64,000 nt of DNA from Marinobacter sp. (lineage in GTDB: Bacteria > Pseudomonadota > Gammaproteobacteria > Pseudomonadales > Oleiphilaceae), in contig JACIZI010000019.1 of the NCBI GenBank assembly GCA_014359475.1, positions 1 to 64,000 on the forward strand. Direction: 5' to 3'. The translations under genes were made by a program, and so were the position numbers. Of the stretch, positions 16,564 to 25,698 are shown piece after piece. Below the pieces are notes generated by a model, which saw nothing but the letters and a program-made list of their open reading frames with translations, ran no database searches and was not told where the DNA came from. Every line of letters begins with the position of its first letter. The stretch's first letter is position 1.

Positions 16564-18078
16564 TCAAACCGCCTTCGCGGCAATGATCTTGTCATGCCAC
16601 TCCGCCGGCCCGGTCTGGTGCACGGAGCTGCCACGGGAGTCCACGGCTACGGTCACCGGCATGTCTTCCACCTCGAACTCGTAGATGGCTTCCATGCCCA
16701 GTTCCTCGAAGGCCACTACTTCCGCCTTCTTGATCGCCTTGGACACCAGGTAGGCTGAGCCGCCCACGGCCATCAGGTACACCGCACCAAATTCCTTGAT
16801 GGCGTCGATGGCCACCTGACCGCGCTCGGCCTTGCCGATCATGCCGGTGAGGCCGGTTTTTTCCAGCATGGTGTGGGTGAACTTGTCCATGCGGGTGGCG
16901 GTGGTGGGGCCTGCGGGGCCAACCACTTCTTCACGTACCGGGTCCACCGGGCCTACGTAGTAGATGAAGCGACCTTTGAGGTCCACCGGCAGCTCTTCAC
17001 CCCGCTCAATCATATCCACCATCTTCTTGTGGGCGGCATCGCGGCCGGTCAGCATCTTGCCGGACAGCAACACCGTTTCACCCGGCTGCCAGTCTTTCAC
17101 GTCTTCCGGAGTCACGGTGTCCAGGTTTACGCGGCGCACGTTCTCGCCCACTTCCCAGGTGATTTCCGGCCAGTCGTCCAGGCTCGGCGGGGTTTGCAGG
17201 GACGGGCCATTGCCGTCCAGGGTGAAGTGCGCGTGGCGGGTCGCGGCACAGTTGGGAATGATCGCCACCGGCTTGTTGGCAGCATGGGTGGGATAATCCT
17301 TCACCTTCACATCCAGCACGGTGGTGAGACCGCCCAGGCCCTGGGCACCGATGCCCAGTTCGTTCACCTTCTCGAACAGTTCAAGGCGCAGTTCTTCCGA
17401 CCGGTTGGAAGCCCCACGGGCCTGCAGATCGTGAATATCAATCGGATCCAGCAGGGATTCCTTGGCCAGTTCCATTGCTTTCTCGGCGGTACCACCAATG
17501 CCGATGCCCAGCATCCCCGGCGGGCACCAACCGGCACCCATCTGCGGCACCATCTTCAATACCCAGTCCACCACGGAATCGGACGGATTCAGCATGGCAA
17601 ACTTGGATTTGGCTTCAGAGCCGCCGCCCTTGGCCGCCACATGTACTTCCACCTTGTCGCCGGGAACCATCTTGTAATGAATCACGGCCGGGGTGTTGTC
17701 CTTGGTGTTCTGGCGCTTGCCGTCCGGATCCGACAGCACCGAGGCGCGCAGCACGTTATCCGGATGGGTGTAGGCACGGCGCACGCCTTCGTTGATTACG
17801 TCATCCAGGGGCATGTCGCAGTCCCACTGTACATTCATGCCGATGTTCACAAACACCGTCACAATGCCCGTGTCCTGACAGATGGGCCGGTGGCCCTGGG
17901 CACACATGCGGGAGTTGATGAGAATCTGGGCCATGGCATCCCTGGCCGCCTGGGATTCCTCCCTCTGATAGGCCTCGTAAACGCCCTGGATAAAATCCTT
18001 GGGATGATAGTAAGAAATAAACTGCAGCGCGTCAGCCACGCTTTCAATCAGGTCATCCTGGCGGATTACAGTGGTCAT
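16564..18078 (-). CDS. fumA: Fumarate hydratase, class I (4Fe-4S)
   Basis: 504 residues from the ATG at 18078 with GAGGGG five bases upstream; the longer frame adds 32 residues without support. It is the single-chain, iron-sulphur class I fumarase: HRPICQDTGIVTVFVNIG with cluster Cys67, GAGWCPPGMLGIGIGG, IIPNCAATRHAHF and the C-terminal beta-type domain (GRDAAHKKM, YYVGPVDP, GPTTATRMDKF, AVGGSAYL). It interconverts fumarate and malate in the TCA cycle and is oxygen-sensitive, unlike FumC. The fumA/fumB naming is by family only. Confidence 0.92.
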   Translation of the reverse strand: MTTVIRQDDLIESVADALQFISYYHPKDFIQGVYEAYQREESQAARDAMAQILINSRMCAQGHRPICQDTGIVTVFVNIGMNVQWDCDMPLDDVINEGVRRAYTHPDNVLRASVLSDPDGKRQNTKDNTPAVIHYKMVPGDKVEVHVAAKGGGSEAKSKFAMLNPSDSVVDWVLKMVPQMGAGWCPPGMLGIGIGGTAEKAMELAKESLLDPIDIHDLQARGASNRSEELRLELFEKVNELGIGAQGLGGLTTVLDVKVKDYPTHAANKPVAIIPNCAATRHAHFTLDGNGPSLQTPPSLDDWPEITWEVGENVRRVNLDTVTPEDVKDWQPGETVLLSGKMLTGRDAAHKKMVDMIERGEELPVDLKGRFIYYVGPVDPVREEVVGPAGPTTATRMDKFTHTMLEKTGLTGMIGKAERGQVAIDAIKEFGAVYLMAVGGSAYLVSKAIKKAEVVAFEELGMEAIYEFEVEDMPVTVAVDSRGSSVHQTGPAEWHDKIIAAKAV

Positions 18079-18274
18079 AGGCCCCTCATCAGAACTCGTT
18101 TTGATTCTCAGGCAGCAAGCCATGGGCCGGCTCCCCGTAAATTTGAGGCGAAAGTTTACCAGAAAATTTCCCACCGGCGGCAGGCAACCGATGGAGAAGC
18201 TCTATCACCCCCGCTGCAAATTGCCATGGAAACGGCTACCATCTCCGTAACCGATACAAAAAACAGGAGTTACC

Positions 18275-19048
18275 GTGACCGAGCACGTCCTCACTGAACT
18301 GCATGACCACACCCTGACCGTGCGGCTGAACCGTCCGGACCGCAAGAACGCCCTCACCCATGAGATGTACACCGCCCTCGGGGATGCCATGGAGCAGGCG
18401 GAACAGAACGACCAGGTACGCTGCGTACTGTTCTGCGGCAACGAGGACTGTTTTACCGCCGGCAACGACCTGGGAGAGTTTGCCAGGGGACTGCCCGGCG
18501 CCTTCCGGGAAACCCCGGTGGGCCGCTTCCTGTTCCTGCTGGCCAGCGCCACCAAACCGGTTCTGGCCGCGGTCAACGGTCCCGCCGTGGGCATTGGTAC
18601 TACCATGCTGCTGCACTGCGACATGGTGGTTGCCGGCAACAACACCCGCTTCCTGATGCCATTTACCAACCTGGGCCTGTCTCCGGAAGGTGGCTCCAGC
18701 CTGCTGCTGCCGGACTGGCTTGGCCGGGTGCGCGCCGCCGAGCTGTTGATGCTGGGGGATGCGTTTACCGCTGAGGAGGCAAAAGCCATGGGGCTGATCA
18801 ACAGGATCTGCCCGCCGGAAGACACCGAGAACCAGGCCCGTGTCCTGTGTGACCGCCTGAGCGCCCAGCCTCCTGCGGCCATCCGCGCCACCAAGGAAAT
18901 GCTCAACCGCGCCACCCGGGATTCACTGAAGGAAACCATGCTGGCCGAGGGCGAGCGTTTTGCTGAACGCCTGCAATCCGACGAGGCCGCCGAAGCCTTT
19001 GCTGCCTTCAGGGAAAAGCGTAAACCGGACTTCTCCCGCTTCAGCTGA
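18275..19048 (+). CDS. Enoyl-CoA hydratase/isomerase family protein
   Basis: 257 residues of the crotonase fold from a GTG start preceded by CAGGAG. Oxyanion-hole segments are CFTAGNDLGEFA and AAVNGPAVGIGTTMLL; LGLSPEGGSSLLLPDWLG carries the glutamate usual for hydratase/isomerase members; RATKEMLNR is the C-terminal helix. It lacks any fused dehydrogenase. The likely role is in fatty acid or branched acyl-CoA oxidation; chain specificity cannot be read. It is monocistronic and divergent from the fumarase gene. Confidence 0.85.
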   Translation: MTEHVLTELHDHTLTVRLNRPDRKNALTHEMYTALGDAMEQAEQNDQVRCVLFCGNEDCFTAGNDLGEFARGLPGAFRETPVGRFLFLLASATKPVLAAVNGPAVGIGTTMLLHCDMVVAGNNTRFLMPFTNLGLSPEGGSSLLLPDWLGRVRAAELLMLGDAFTAEEAKAMGLINRICPPEDTENQARVLCDRLSAQPPAAIRATKEMLNRATRDSLKETMLAEGERFAERLQSDEAAEAFAAFREKRKPDFSRFS

Positions 19049-19059
19049 TCCCGAAAAAG

Positions 19060-19097
19060 CACCTGCCCGCCCCCCGCCAGACCGGGGCGGCCAGGTG
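19060..19097. other. Long GC-rich hairpin after the enoyl-CoA hydratase gene
   Basis: cacctg-c-ccgcccc pairs with ggggcgg-c-caggtg around a ten-base loop, twelve bases after the stop. There is no T-run on the plus strand, but AAAAA just before it would give a U-tract on the minus strand. It is probably a transcript end or stability structure. The remaining ~235 bases up to the lipase gene show no gene; an A-rich leader precedes the lipase start. Confidence 0.35.
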
Positions 19098-19332
19098 GCA
19101 ACGAAATGTCACACGCCCGGACTCGACAAACACCCGCCCGGCAACTATTTTTCAATAAAGCCATGCTCCGACCGGTGCGAGTCGGCTGCCGGCCAGAATC
19201 ACACTTTCGGCTGATCAAACCCGGACTTGTAGCCGCTATAGTCAGACGAATGGTAATGGCTCAGCGCTGGCCAGAACTGCAAAAAACAAGCAGACAAAAA
19301 ACGACACAACAACAGGAAAAGGTTCCACACCC

Positions 19333-22293
19333 ATGTTCAAGAAAACACTAATAAGTCTTGCCGTGGCCTCCTCCCTTGGTTTGACCGGCTGTTTTGACAG
19401 CGGTGGCAAGGGGGGGAATGCAAATCCCGATTATCCGATCAGCAACCCGGGTGTTGATGGTCGAGCCTATCCGCAGTTCAACCCTATAACTGGTAACCTC
19501 CCGGTCCCTACAGACCTGCAGTTTCAACAGGCCGATCCTACAGCGAACCCTCCGATAGCATCTGACGGAACCTATTCCGATCCGGCAGGACTGAATCCTT
19601 CAGCGGCAGAAGTCACGCTTGGCTACCTGGACGGCGCATCCACTATTGCACCAATCGACATCCCATTCGAAGGATCAATTAAAGAGGGAAGCGTTGATTC
19701 CACGCAATTCCTTGGCAACGGCAATCCGAACCCTGAGCAGAATGTTTTCCTGCTGGAACTGTCTTATCCGGGTGGCGACCCCCTGCAAAGCGTCTCATTC
19801 TTCGTGCATAAGGATGCCAACATTAACGATGGCATCAGTAACAACGAACTGACCCCCATTGAAGCTGATGCCAAGATCAACCCTGCAACAGGGCTGCCGA
19901 GAACCAAGAGTGTAGAAATTCCAGTGCCTGCGATTAGCACCGGTGCAAGCCCTGTTGAATTTCGGCATGAAGTACTCTCTCTTAACGGCGGCAAGGATAA
20001 CTACCTCCGGATTACGCCCATCGCACCACTCAAGCCGGAAACACGGTATCTGGTGGTTATTACAGACTCAATCCTGGATAGCGGTGGCCAACCGATCATC
20101 AAGGACCCGCTCTACAAGTCTGTGGCCGACCCACAGGCAGTACTCGGTAATGCCAGCGCACTGGCACCGGTCCGGGATGCCGCTCTCGGTTGGCAGTCAC
20201 TGGCCGAAGCCTACTTCAACGCAGCAACAAACCAGGTCAGAAGTGCCTTGGGAATGGATCTGCTGACTCGAGACAACGTGGCCGTTTCCTTTACAACCAC
20301 TACCGGCGGAACGAGCACCGTACTGGACAGCATCGCCAATCCTGCCAGCTTTTTTGCCAAGAACCTGACCAAAGAAGCCAGGCAAAATGGCATCCAAAAA
20401 CTGGTCACCGGGCAATACACCCTTGACGCAATGGAAGTTGGTACCGGTTACCCAAATAGTACAGTAGCACCGGAAAATCAGTGCGTGAATTCAGCGCTGG
20501 TTGGCCAGCTTACCGACTCCTCTCAAGACCCTTACATAGCGGAGATTGATCCGGCCAGTGAGAGTTACGATGCGAGCATAAAAACCTTCGCGGATCTTCC
20601 GACCAATACCGCTAAAGCGATCGCCCAGCAGACAGTTGCGGGCGTTAATCTCCTGGCTCAAGACGGAGGTCTCGATTTGGGAGGGGAAGCCTGCGGGGAT
20701 AATCAGCCAGGCACAATTGCTCAGGTCGCAGCAGGGACAGTTGCTCAAATTCCCTCAGAGCTTCTTCCCACTCCCGAAAGTCGTAACTCGGCATTCTACA
20801 CTGCCGGCAGCGAGCCCTTGCTGAGCACTGACCTGAACCCGCAACTTCCCAACGTTACTGATATTCACTTGGGGAAAATTGAGCTGCCTTACTACCTCAA
20901 GGTTCCCGGAGAAAATCCGGCAGAGGATCTGGCAACCCCCTGGCAAGCAAGCGAGCCACTGGGCGCAGCGTTGGATCAGGCGGCCGGAAACGATGAGGGC
21001 ACCACACCACCGACAGATCGTATAACATACCGTTACCCATTCCCAGGCGGGGAGACTGTTGTTTCAGCCCCGGTCATACTGCAGACCCCCCAAGGCTCAG
21101 GCACCAAGGGCGGTGGTGAAAAACTGCCGGTCGTAATCTATCAACACGGAATATTTGGTGAACGCGGGCACTCCATCCAGCTGGGTAATCAGCTGGCGGC
21201 CCAAGGCTTTGCTGTCATTGCACTTGATTTGCCGCTCCACGGCGTGGCTCCCCTCACTGCACAAGGCGAGCCCAATCCACTGCTTGGCCTTAGCGTTGAT
21301 TACGATCCGCAAGGCCCAGGACAACAGCCAGCATTCCGCCAACTGTCAGAGTTTGCCGACTTGCAGGAACGCCACTTCGGTTATGCGACCGACGAATCAC
21401 AGCGTGTCGTAGAAATTAAGTATGGCGAAAATGCACAGGGTTCCTCAGGTGCAAACTTCCTCAACCTGGCATCACTCCAGACAACTCGTGACGCGATGCG
21501 CCAGGCGGTTGTAGACCTTATGAATCTGAACGCTTCGATTGGCTCTATCGACTTTGACGGAGATTCACAGCCAGATCTCGATCCCAGTCAGGTCCACTTC
21601 GTTGGTCACTCATTGGGGGGAATCATAGGTGCCACCTTTGTAGCCACCAACAACAAAGCGGTGAACTCCGGTGTATCGTCGCTGAATCTGATTCAGGAAG
21701 CCGCGCTAGTAACGCCTGGCTCAGGTTTCGCCAGATTGCTGGAGAACTCCCGCGACATTGCACCACAGATTCTGCCTCCACTTGCCAGACAGGGCGCGGC
21801 TCAGGGCACATCTGACCTTGAGCGCTTCTTGACCATCGCACAGGCAGCTGTCGACTCGGCAGATTCCGTCAATTATGCGAGTACTTTGGTTGAGCTAGGT
21901 ACCCCGGTGTACGTCAACGAAATCTACGGTGACGGGTCTGATCGTTCTACCCAGGACTCCACTTTCCCCGTGGCAGCTGACAAGGCGTATGCAGGTGACT
22001 ACACAGCACCGCTCGGGCAGGCACTGCCAGCTCCGCTTTCTGGTACAGAGCCACTCATCAGCCTGCTGGAAGCGGCAGCGCAGAGCTCAACTGGCGCTAC
22101 GGGTGGTAATGTTGCCGTCAGGTTCAGTACAGGCAAGCATACTACGGTCATCAGAGCGGAGTCTGATTCGGAAAAAGCGGTCTTCCAGGAAATGGCAACC
22201 AACATCGCGAGCTGGTTCGTCCAGAACGGGGGAGCACTGTCCTTTGCCGGACAGCCAGTTGTGGTCACCGGGGATCCAATCGCCGGAGAATAA
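19333..22293 (+). CDS. Pla-1/VolA-type lipoprotein lipase or phospholipase
   Basis: 986 residues. The N-terminus MFKKTLISLAVASSLGLTGC is a lipoprotein signal with the lipobox cysteine at 20, so it is membrane-anchored, probably on the outer membrane. The first ~300 residues resemble the bacterial virulence-factor lipase N-terminal domain (FNPITGNLPVPTDLQF; LKPETRYLVVITDSI). The C-terminal half is an alpha/beta hydrolase: VVIYQHGIFGERGHSI, AVIALDLPLHG and the nucleophile elbow VGHSLGGIIGAT near residue 757. VolA-like proteins release fatty acids from external lysophospholipids. Codon use looks less GC-biased than its neighbours. A strong terminator follows, so it is monocistronic. Confidence 0.8.
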   Translation: MFKKTLISLAVASSLGLTGCFDSGGKGGNANPDYPISNPGVDGRAYPQFNPITGNLPVPTDLQFQQADPTANPPIASDGTYSDPAGLNPSAAEVTLGYLDGASTIAPIDIPFEGSIKEGSVDSTQFLGNGNPNPEQNVFLLELSYPGGDPLQSVSFFVHKDANINDGISNNELTPIEADAKINPATGLPRTKSVEIPVPAISTGASPVEFRHEVLSLNGGKDNYLRITPIAPLKPETRYLVVITDSILDSGGQPIIKDPLYKSVADPQAVLGNASALAPVRDAALGWQSLAEAYFNAATNQVRSALGMDLLTRDNVAVSFTTTTGGTSTVLDSIANPASFFAKNLTKEARQNGIQKLVTGQYTLDAMEVGTGYPNSTVAPENQCVNSALVGQLTDSSQDPYIAEIDPASESYDASIKTFADLPTNTAKAIAQQTVAGVNLLAQDGGLDLGGEACGDNQPGTIAQVAAGTVAQIPSELLPTPESRNSAFYTAGSEPLLSTDLNPQLPNVTDIHLGKIELPYYLKVPGENPAEDLATPWQASEPLGAALDQAAGNDEGTTPPTDRITYRYPFPGGETVVSAPVILQTPQGSGTKGGGEKLPVVIYQHGIFGERGHSIQLGNQLAAQGFAVIALDLPLHGVAPLTAQGEPNPLLGLSVDYDPQGPGQQPAFRQLSEFADLQERHFGYATDESQRVVEIKYGENAQGSSGANFLNLASLQTTRDAMRQAVVDLMNLNASIGSIDFDGDSQPDLDPSQVHFVGHSLGGIIGATFVATNNKAVNSGVSSLNLIQEAALVTPGSGFARLLENSRDIAPQILPPLARQGAAQGTSDLERFLTIAQAAVDSADSVNYASTLVELGTPVYVNEIYGDGSDRSTQDSTFPVAADKAYAGDYTAPLGQALPAPLSGTEPLISLLEAAAQSSTGATGGNVAVRFSTGKHTTVIRAESDSEKAVFQEMATNIASWFVQNGGALSFAGQPVVVTGDPIAGE

Positions 22294-22317
22294 TTTTCAT
22301 TTCTGATCGTTACTTTA

Positions 22318-22345
22318 AAGCCCCGGCCAGTCCGGGGCTTTTTTA
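22318..22345 (+). terminator. Rho-independent terminator of the lipase gene
   Basis: agccccgg-ccagt-ccggggct followed by TTTTTT, 25 bases after the lipase stop. Stem of eight pairs and a clear U-tract. Confidence 0.9.
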
Positions 22346-22367
22346 TGCACCAGCAAACCCCACCCAC

Positions 22368-22391
22368 AAAAAACCCCGGCATAGCCGGGGC
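22368..22391 (-). terminator. Rho-independent terminator facing the CaiB-type gene
   Basis: ccccggc-ata-gccgggg is preceded by AAAAAA on the plus strand, so the U-tract follows the hairpin on the minus strand. It would end transcription from the minus-strand CoA-transferase family gene about 140 bases upstream. Confidence 0.8.
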
Positions 22392-22489
22392 ATGATTCAG
22401 CAACTCAAAATCACGTCACTACCCACTACCAGGGCAACCCCCTGCCAGGCAGGTTCTCGCTCTCCGTCAGGCGCTTCCGTGGCGTGCAG

Positions 22490-22516
22490 TGCCAGTGACC
22501 ACCCTGGTCACTGGCA
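22490..22516. repeat. Perfect 12-bp inverted repeat
   Basis: tgccagtgacca-ccc-tggtcactggca is a perfect 12-bp stem with a three-base loop, ten bases past the stop of the CaiB-type gene. No U-tract follows on either strand and a proper terminator lies beyond it. It may be an operator-like palindrome or an mRNA 3'-end stabiliser. Confidence 0.5.
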
Positions 22517-22526
22517 TTGACTGTGG

Positions 22527-23654
22527 TTATTTCGATGACAGAAGGTCGTTATCCGCCCCCAGCACACGCCCTGTGAACTTGCTCTGGCAAGGTGTCTGGC
22601 TGAATTTTATAGGGTGGCCCAGCTGCTTCTGAAAGCTGCCATCACCCCGATCCACCTCAATTACCATGTCCCGGGCCTGGATTTGCGGGTGTCCGGCTGC
22701 TTCGGAGATGGTGAGCACCGGTTCCACGCAGGCATCCTGATCGGCGAAGATTGCATGCCATTGTTCCAGGGTTTTGTCAGAAATCGCTTTCTTTATGGCC
22801 GCCTTGAGCTTTTGCTGGTGCTCCGGGTTCTGGCTCAGGCCATAGCTTTTCATTTCAGGTATGCCCAGGGTGTCGCACAGGCGGCCGGAAAACTGGGGCT
22901 CCAGGCTGCCGATGGACAGCCAGCGATTGTCGGCTGTCTGGTAATAGTCGTAGAAGCTGCCGCCATTGAGCATGCTTCCTTCAGGTTGCTGGGGCTGACC
23001 GCCGGCCAGTTCGGCGGCACCGGCCATGGCGTTCAGGGCAAACGCGGCATCGGTCATGCTGATGTCCACAAACTGCCCCTCGCCGGTCTGCTGACGGTGG
23101 ATCACCGCCGCAAGGATGCCCATCACCGCATGGTGAGAGCCGCCGGCCACGTCCGCCACCTGTATACCCAGGGGGGGCGGGCCCTGCTCCTTCCGGCCAC
23201 TGTGGGAGGACACGCCTGCCAGCGACAGATAGTTGATGTCGTGCCCGGCACGCTTGGCATAGGGGCCGGTCTGGCCGTAACCGGTGATGGCACAGTAGAT
23301 GAGCTGCGGGTTCACCTGCCTGAGGGCTTCATAGCCAATACCCAGCCGGTCCATTACGCCGGGCCGGAATTGCTCCAAGACGATATCGTAGTCCTTGACC
23401 AGTTCCAGCACCTTTGCGGCGCTGCCTTCCTTTTTCAGATCCAGACCTATGGAGCGTTTGCCCCGGTTCAGGTAGGCGTGGGCGGTGCTGAGATCGCCGT
23501 CGTGGGGCGGCAATACGCGGGTCAGGTCCATTCGGTCCGGGGCTTCTATCCGCACCACTTCCGCCCCCATGTCCGCCAGCATCATGGTGGCGTAGGGGCC
23601 GGGTAGCAGGGTACTGAAATCAAGTACTTTCAAGGTATTCAAAGGGCCTGTCAT
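22527..23654 (-). CDS. CaiB/BaiF family protein, alpha-methylacyl-CoA racemase-like
   Basis: 375 residues. The class III CoA-transferase fold is clear: LKVLDFSTLLPGPYATMMLADMGAEVVRIE, then YLNRGKRSIGLDLK, ITGYGQTGPYAKRAGHDINYLSLAGV (racemase His in GHDINYLS), VADVAGGSHHAVMGILAA and ADNRWLSIGSLEP. Length and the GHDINYL motif favour 2-methylacyl-CoA racemases, which act in branched-chain (isoprenoid, sterol side-chain) acid degradation, over true CoA-transferases. It is divergent from an AraC-type gene that may control it. Confidence 0.82.
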   Translation of the reverse strand: MTGPLNTLKVLDFSTLLPGPYATMMLADMGAEVVRIEAPDRMDLTRVLPPHDGDLSTAHAYLNRGKRSIGLDLKKEGSAAKVLELVKDYDIVLEQFRPGVMDRLGIGYEALRQVNPQLIYCAITGYGQTGPYAKRAGHDINYLSLAGVSSHSGRKEQGPPPLGIQVADVAGGSHHAVMGILAAVIHRQQTGEGQFVDISMTDAAFALNAMAGAAELAGGQPQQPEGSMLNGGSFYDYYQTADNRWLSIGSLEPQFSGRLCDTLGIPEMKSYGLSQNPEHQQKLKAAIKKAISDKTLEQWHAIFADQDACVEPVLTISEAAGHPQIQARDMVIEVDRGDGSFQKQLGHPIKFSQTPCQSKFTGRVLGADNDLLSSK

Positions 23655-23815
23655 GGTCTCTCCCTGATTGTCTGAGTTTTACCTGAATGCTGCCGGCTTT
23701 TGCTGCCAGGGCCAACTGCCAGTCCGACCAATCCCCTTGGCCGTTTCTGCCAGCCTGGCGGTCGCCCGGGCGGTTGCAATCACTGCCCGGGGTTTTATCA
23801 TGGGAGTCCTTTCCC

Positions 23816-24841
23816 ATGGATAATAGCAGTATGTCTGACCTGACAGTTTCCCGGCATTTTGTGGAGGCGGCTCTGGGCGGTGCCCGGCGCAAGGGTTTCG
23901 ACACCCGGCAATTGCTGGCGGAAGCGGGTATTCACCCGGATTTCCTGGAGAGCAACATGGCCCGGGTGGGCAGCGACTCCTTCAGCCGGCTGATGCAAAC
24001 CATCTGGACCTGCATGGATGACGAGTTCATGGGGCTCGGCCCCCGGCGCGCCCGCGCCGGTACCTTTGCCACCATGTGCGAACTGGTCATTGGCTGCCCT
24101 ACCCTGGATGCCGTATTCCGTAAGGCCTTCCGCTTTTCCCGGTTGTTCGAGCCGATGGTGACGATGGAACTTCATGGGGCGGGCGACCAGGCACGCCTGG
24201 ATCTGGTAGTCGAAGGGGATTATGAAGATCCGGATTATTACCTTCGGGAGAGCATGCTGGTGATCTGGCATCGTCTGGGCAGCTGGCTGATCGGCCAGCC
24301 GGTGGAGCTGCTGAAGGCGGAATTCAACTATCCCCGGCCGCCCCATGGCGATGAGTACCGCCATATCTTCCATTGCCCGCTGGCATTCGAGGCCGGGCAT
24401 ACCGCCCTGACCTTTGACATCCGGTACCTCTCAGCACCGGTGATCCGGGATCTTCCGGAGATGAAGCAGTTCCTCAACACGTCGCCGGCGGATCTGCTCT
24501 CCCGGCCGGATGAGAGCAATACCTGGACCGGACGGATACGGGGCCTGATTGGCCGCGACCTGTCCCGCCCCATGCCTGATTTTGACCATATTGCAGCGGA
24601 GCTGCATACCAGCCCGCAAACGCTGCGCCGCCGGCTGAAGCAGGAAAACACATCGTTTCAGGAGATCAAGGATCTGCTACGGCGGGATATGGCCATCTAC
24701 TATCTGGAACGCCCGGAACTGGCGATCAACGATATAGCCTTCCGGGTCGGCTTTACCGAGCCGTCCACCTTCCACCGGGCGTTCAAGAAATGGACCGGAG
24801 TCACCCCGGGTGCCTGGCGGGAAGGCGAACGCGCTGGCTGA
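23816..24841 (+). CDS. AraC-family transcriptional regulator (OruR/ArgR-like sensor domain)
   Basis: About 341 residues from the ATG at 23816, with GGGAG upstream; ATG 23831 is an alternative and the frame to 23687 is unsupported. Residues 1-200 match the Arabinose_bd-type N-terminus of this group (FVEAALGGARRKGFDTRQLLAEAGI; MCELVIGCPTLDAVFRKAFRF). The C-terminal ~100 residues hold two helix-turn-helices (LHTSPQTLRRRLKQENTSFQEI; AINDIAFRVGFTEPSTFHRAF KKWTG). The ligand is unknown; related regulators control catabolic genes, and divergence from the racemase gene suggests that target. Confidence 0.85.
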   Translation: MDNSSMSDLTVSRHFVEAALGGARRKGFDTRQLLAEAGIHPDFLESNMARVGSDSFSRLMQTIWTCMDDEFMGLGPRRARAGTFATMCELVIGCPTLDAVFRKAFRFSRLFEPMVTMELHGAGDQARLDLVVEGDYEDPDYYLRESMLVIWHRLGSWLIGQPVELLKAEFNYPRPPHGDEYRHIFHCPLAFEAGHTALTFDIRYLSAPVIRDLPEMKQFLNTSPADLLSRPDESNTWTGRIRGLIGRDLSRPMPDFDHIAAELHTSPQTLRRRLKQENTSFQEIKDLLRRDMAIYYLERPELAINDIAFRVGFTEPSTFHRAFKKWTGVTPGAWREGERAG

Positions 24842-24849
24842 AGATGGCT

Positions 24850-25692
24850 TTAACCGGCGTTCTGCAGGGTGCGGATCAGCCGGCCCAGGTTGCGGGCGAT
24901 TTCCGAGGCTCTCTCAGCATTCCCGGACAACTGCATCAAACGGTCTCCGTTACGGGGATCGTAAATCCAGCAGGTGCCTGACTGACAGTCCCAGCGCACT
25001 TGCGGATTCACCCCGAACACATCGAGGGTCTCCGTGTCGTGATTGATACGGTCGCCCTGCTCACGCCGGGCTTCCTGTATCTGGATGGTGCCGCCGGTCA
25101 CGCTGACCCGGTAAGCGATATCCGGCGGGGCGTCCAGCATCACCACGGTCTGATTCTGCCGCCAGCCTGCCAGCTGCAGCAGGCTGTTCAGGTGCAGTAC
25201 CAGGGCTTCCCGGTCGGTATCGGCCAGGTAGAGTTTGCGGAGGCTGTCGAGGGTTTCCTCACCGGCGGGTCGGATCACCGCCACCGGTTCTGACTCGCCC
25301 TGGCCATTGGCACTGGCCCGGTCCGCCTCTTTGCGGGCCTTTTCAATGCGGGTTATCAGTTGCAGCGCTTCCCGGTAATACTGGCCATCGGTGCCGGCAT
25401 GCTTAATATAGCCTTCCAGCGCTGATCTGGCTTCGTTGTAGTGGGCAGACTGGAGCATCACCTTGCCACGGAAAAACAGGTAACTGGCAGGCCTGTCAGC
25501 TTCCAGTTGCTGCAGGCGGTTCAGGTACCCGGCAGCCTCACCCCACTGTTCGGAGGTAACGGCCTCTTCCGTGGCCAGCATCAGCCGACGCACTTCGTGC
25601 TCCGGTGCCAGCGCCGCCGCCTGCCCGGCCCCCAGTGCCGATGCCAGCACCATGCTTCTGACCAGTGCGGTCACGCGGGTTGGTTTAGCCAT
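24850..25692 (-). CDS. Exported hypothetical protein with TPR-like N-terminus
   Basis: 280 residues. A signal peptide (VRSMVLASALGAGQAAALA) is followed by ~100 residues of TPR-like helices (ASYLFFRGKVMLQSAHYNEARSALEGYI), a basic/acidic linker, and a C-terminal domain (ALVLHLNSLLQLAGWRQN; VRWDCQSGTCWIYDPRNGDRLM). I do not recognise a family. It starts six bases after the rmuC stop, so it is co-transcribed with rmuC, and is likely periplasmic. The paired Cys in CQSGTC could form a disulphide. Confidence 0.6.
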   Translation of the reverse strand: MAKPTRVTALVRSMVLASALGAGQAAALAPEHEVRRLMLATEEAVTSEQWGEAAGYLNRLQQLEADRPASYLFFRGKVMLQSAHYNEARSALEGYIKHAGTDGQYYREALQLITRIEKARKEADRASANGQGESEPVAVIRPAGEETLDSLRKLYLADTDREALVLHLNSLLQLAGWRQNQTVVMLDAPPDIAYRVSVTGGTIQIQEARREQGDRINHDTETLDVFGVNPQVRWDCQSGTCWIYDPRNGDRLMQLSGNAERASEIARNLGRLIRTLQNAG

Positions 25693-25698
25693 TACCGT

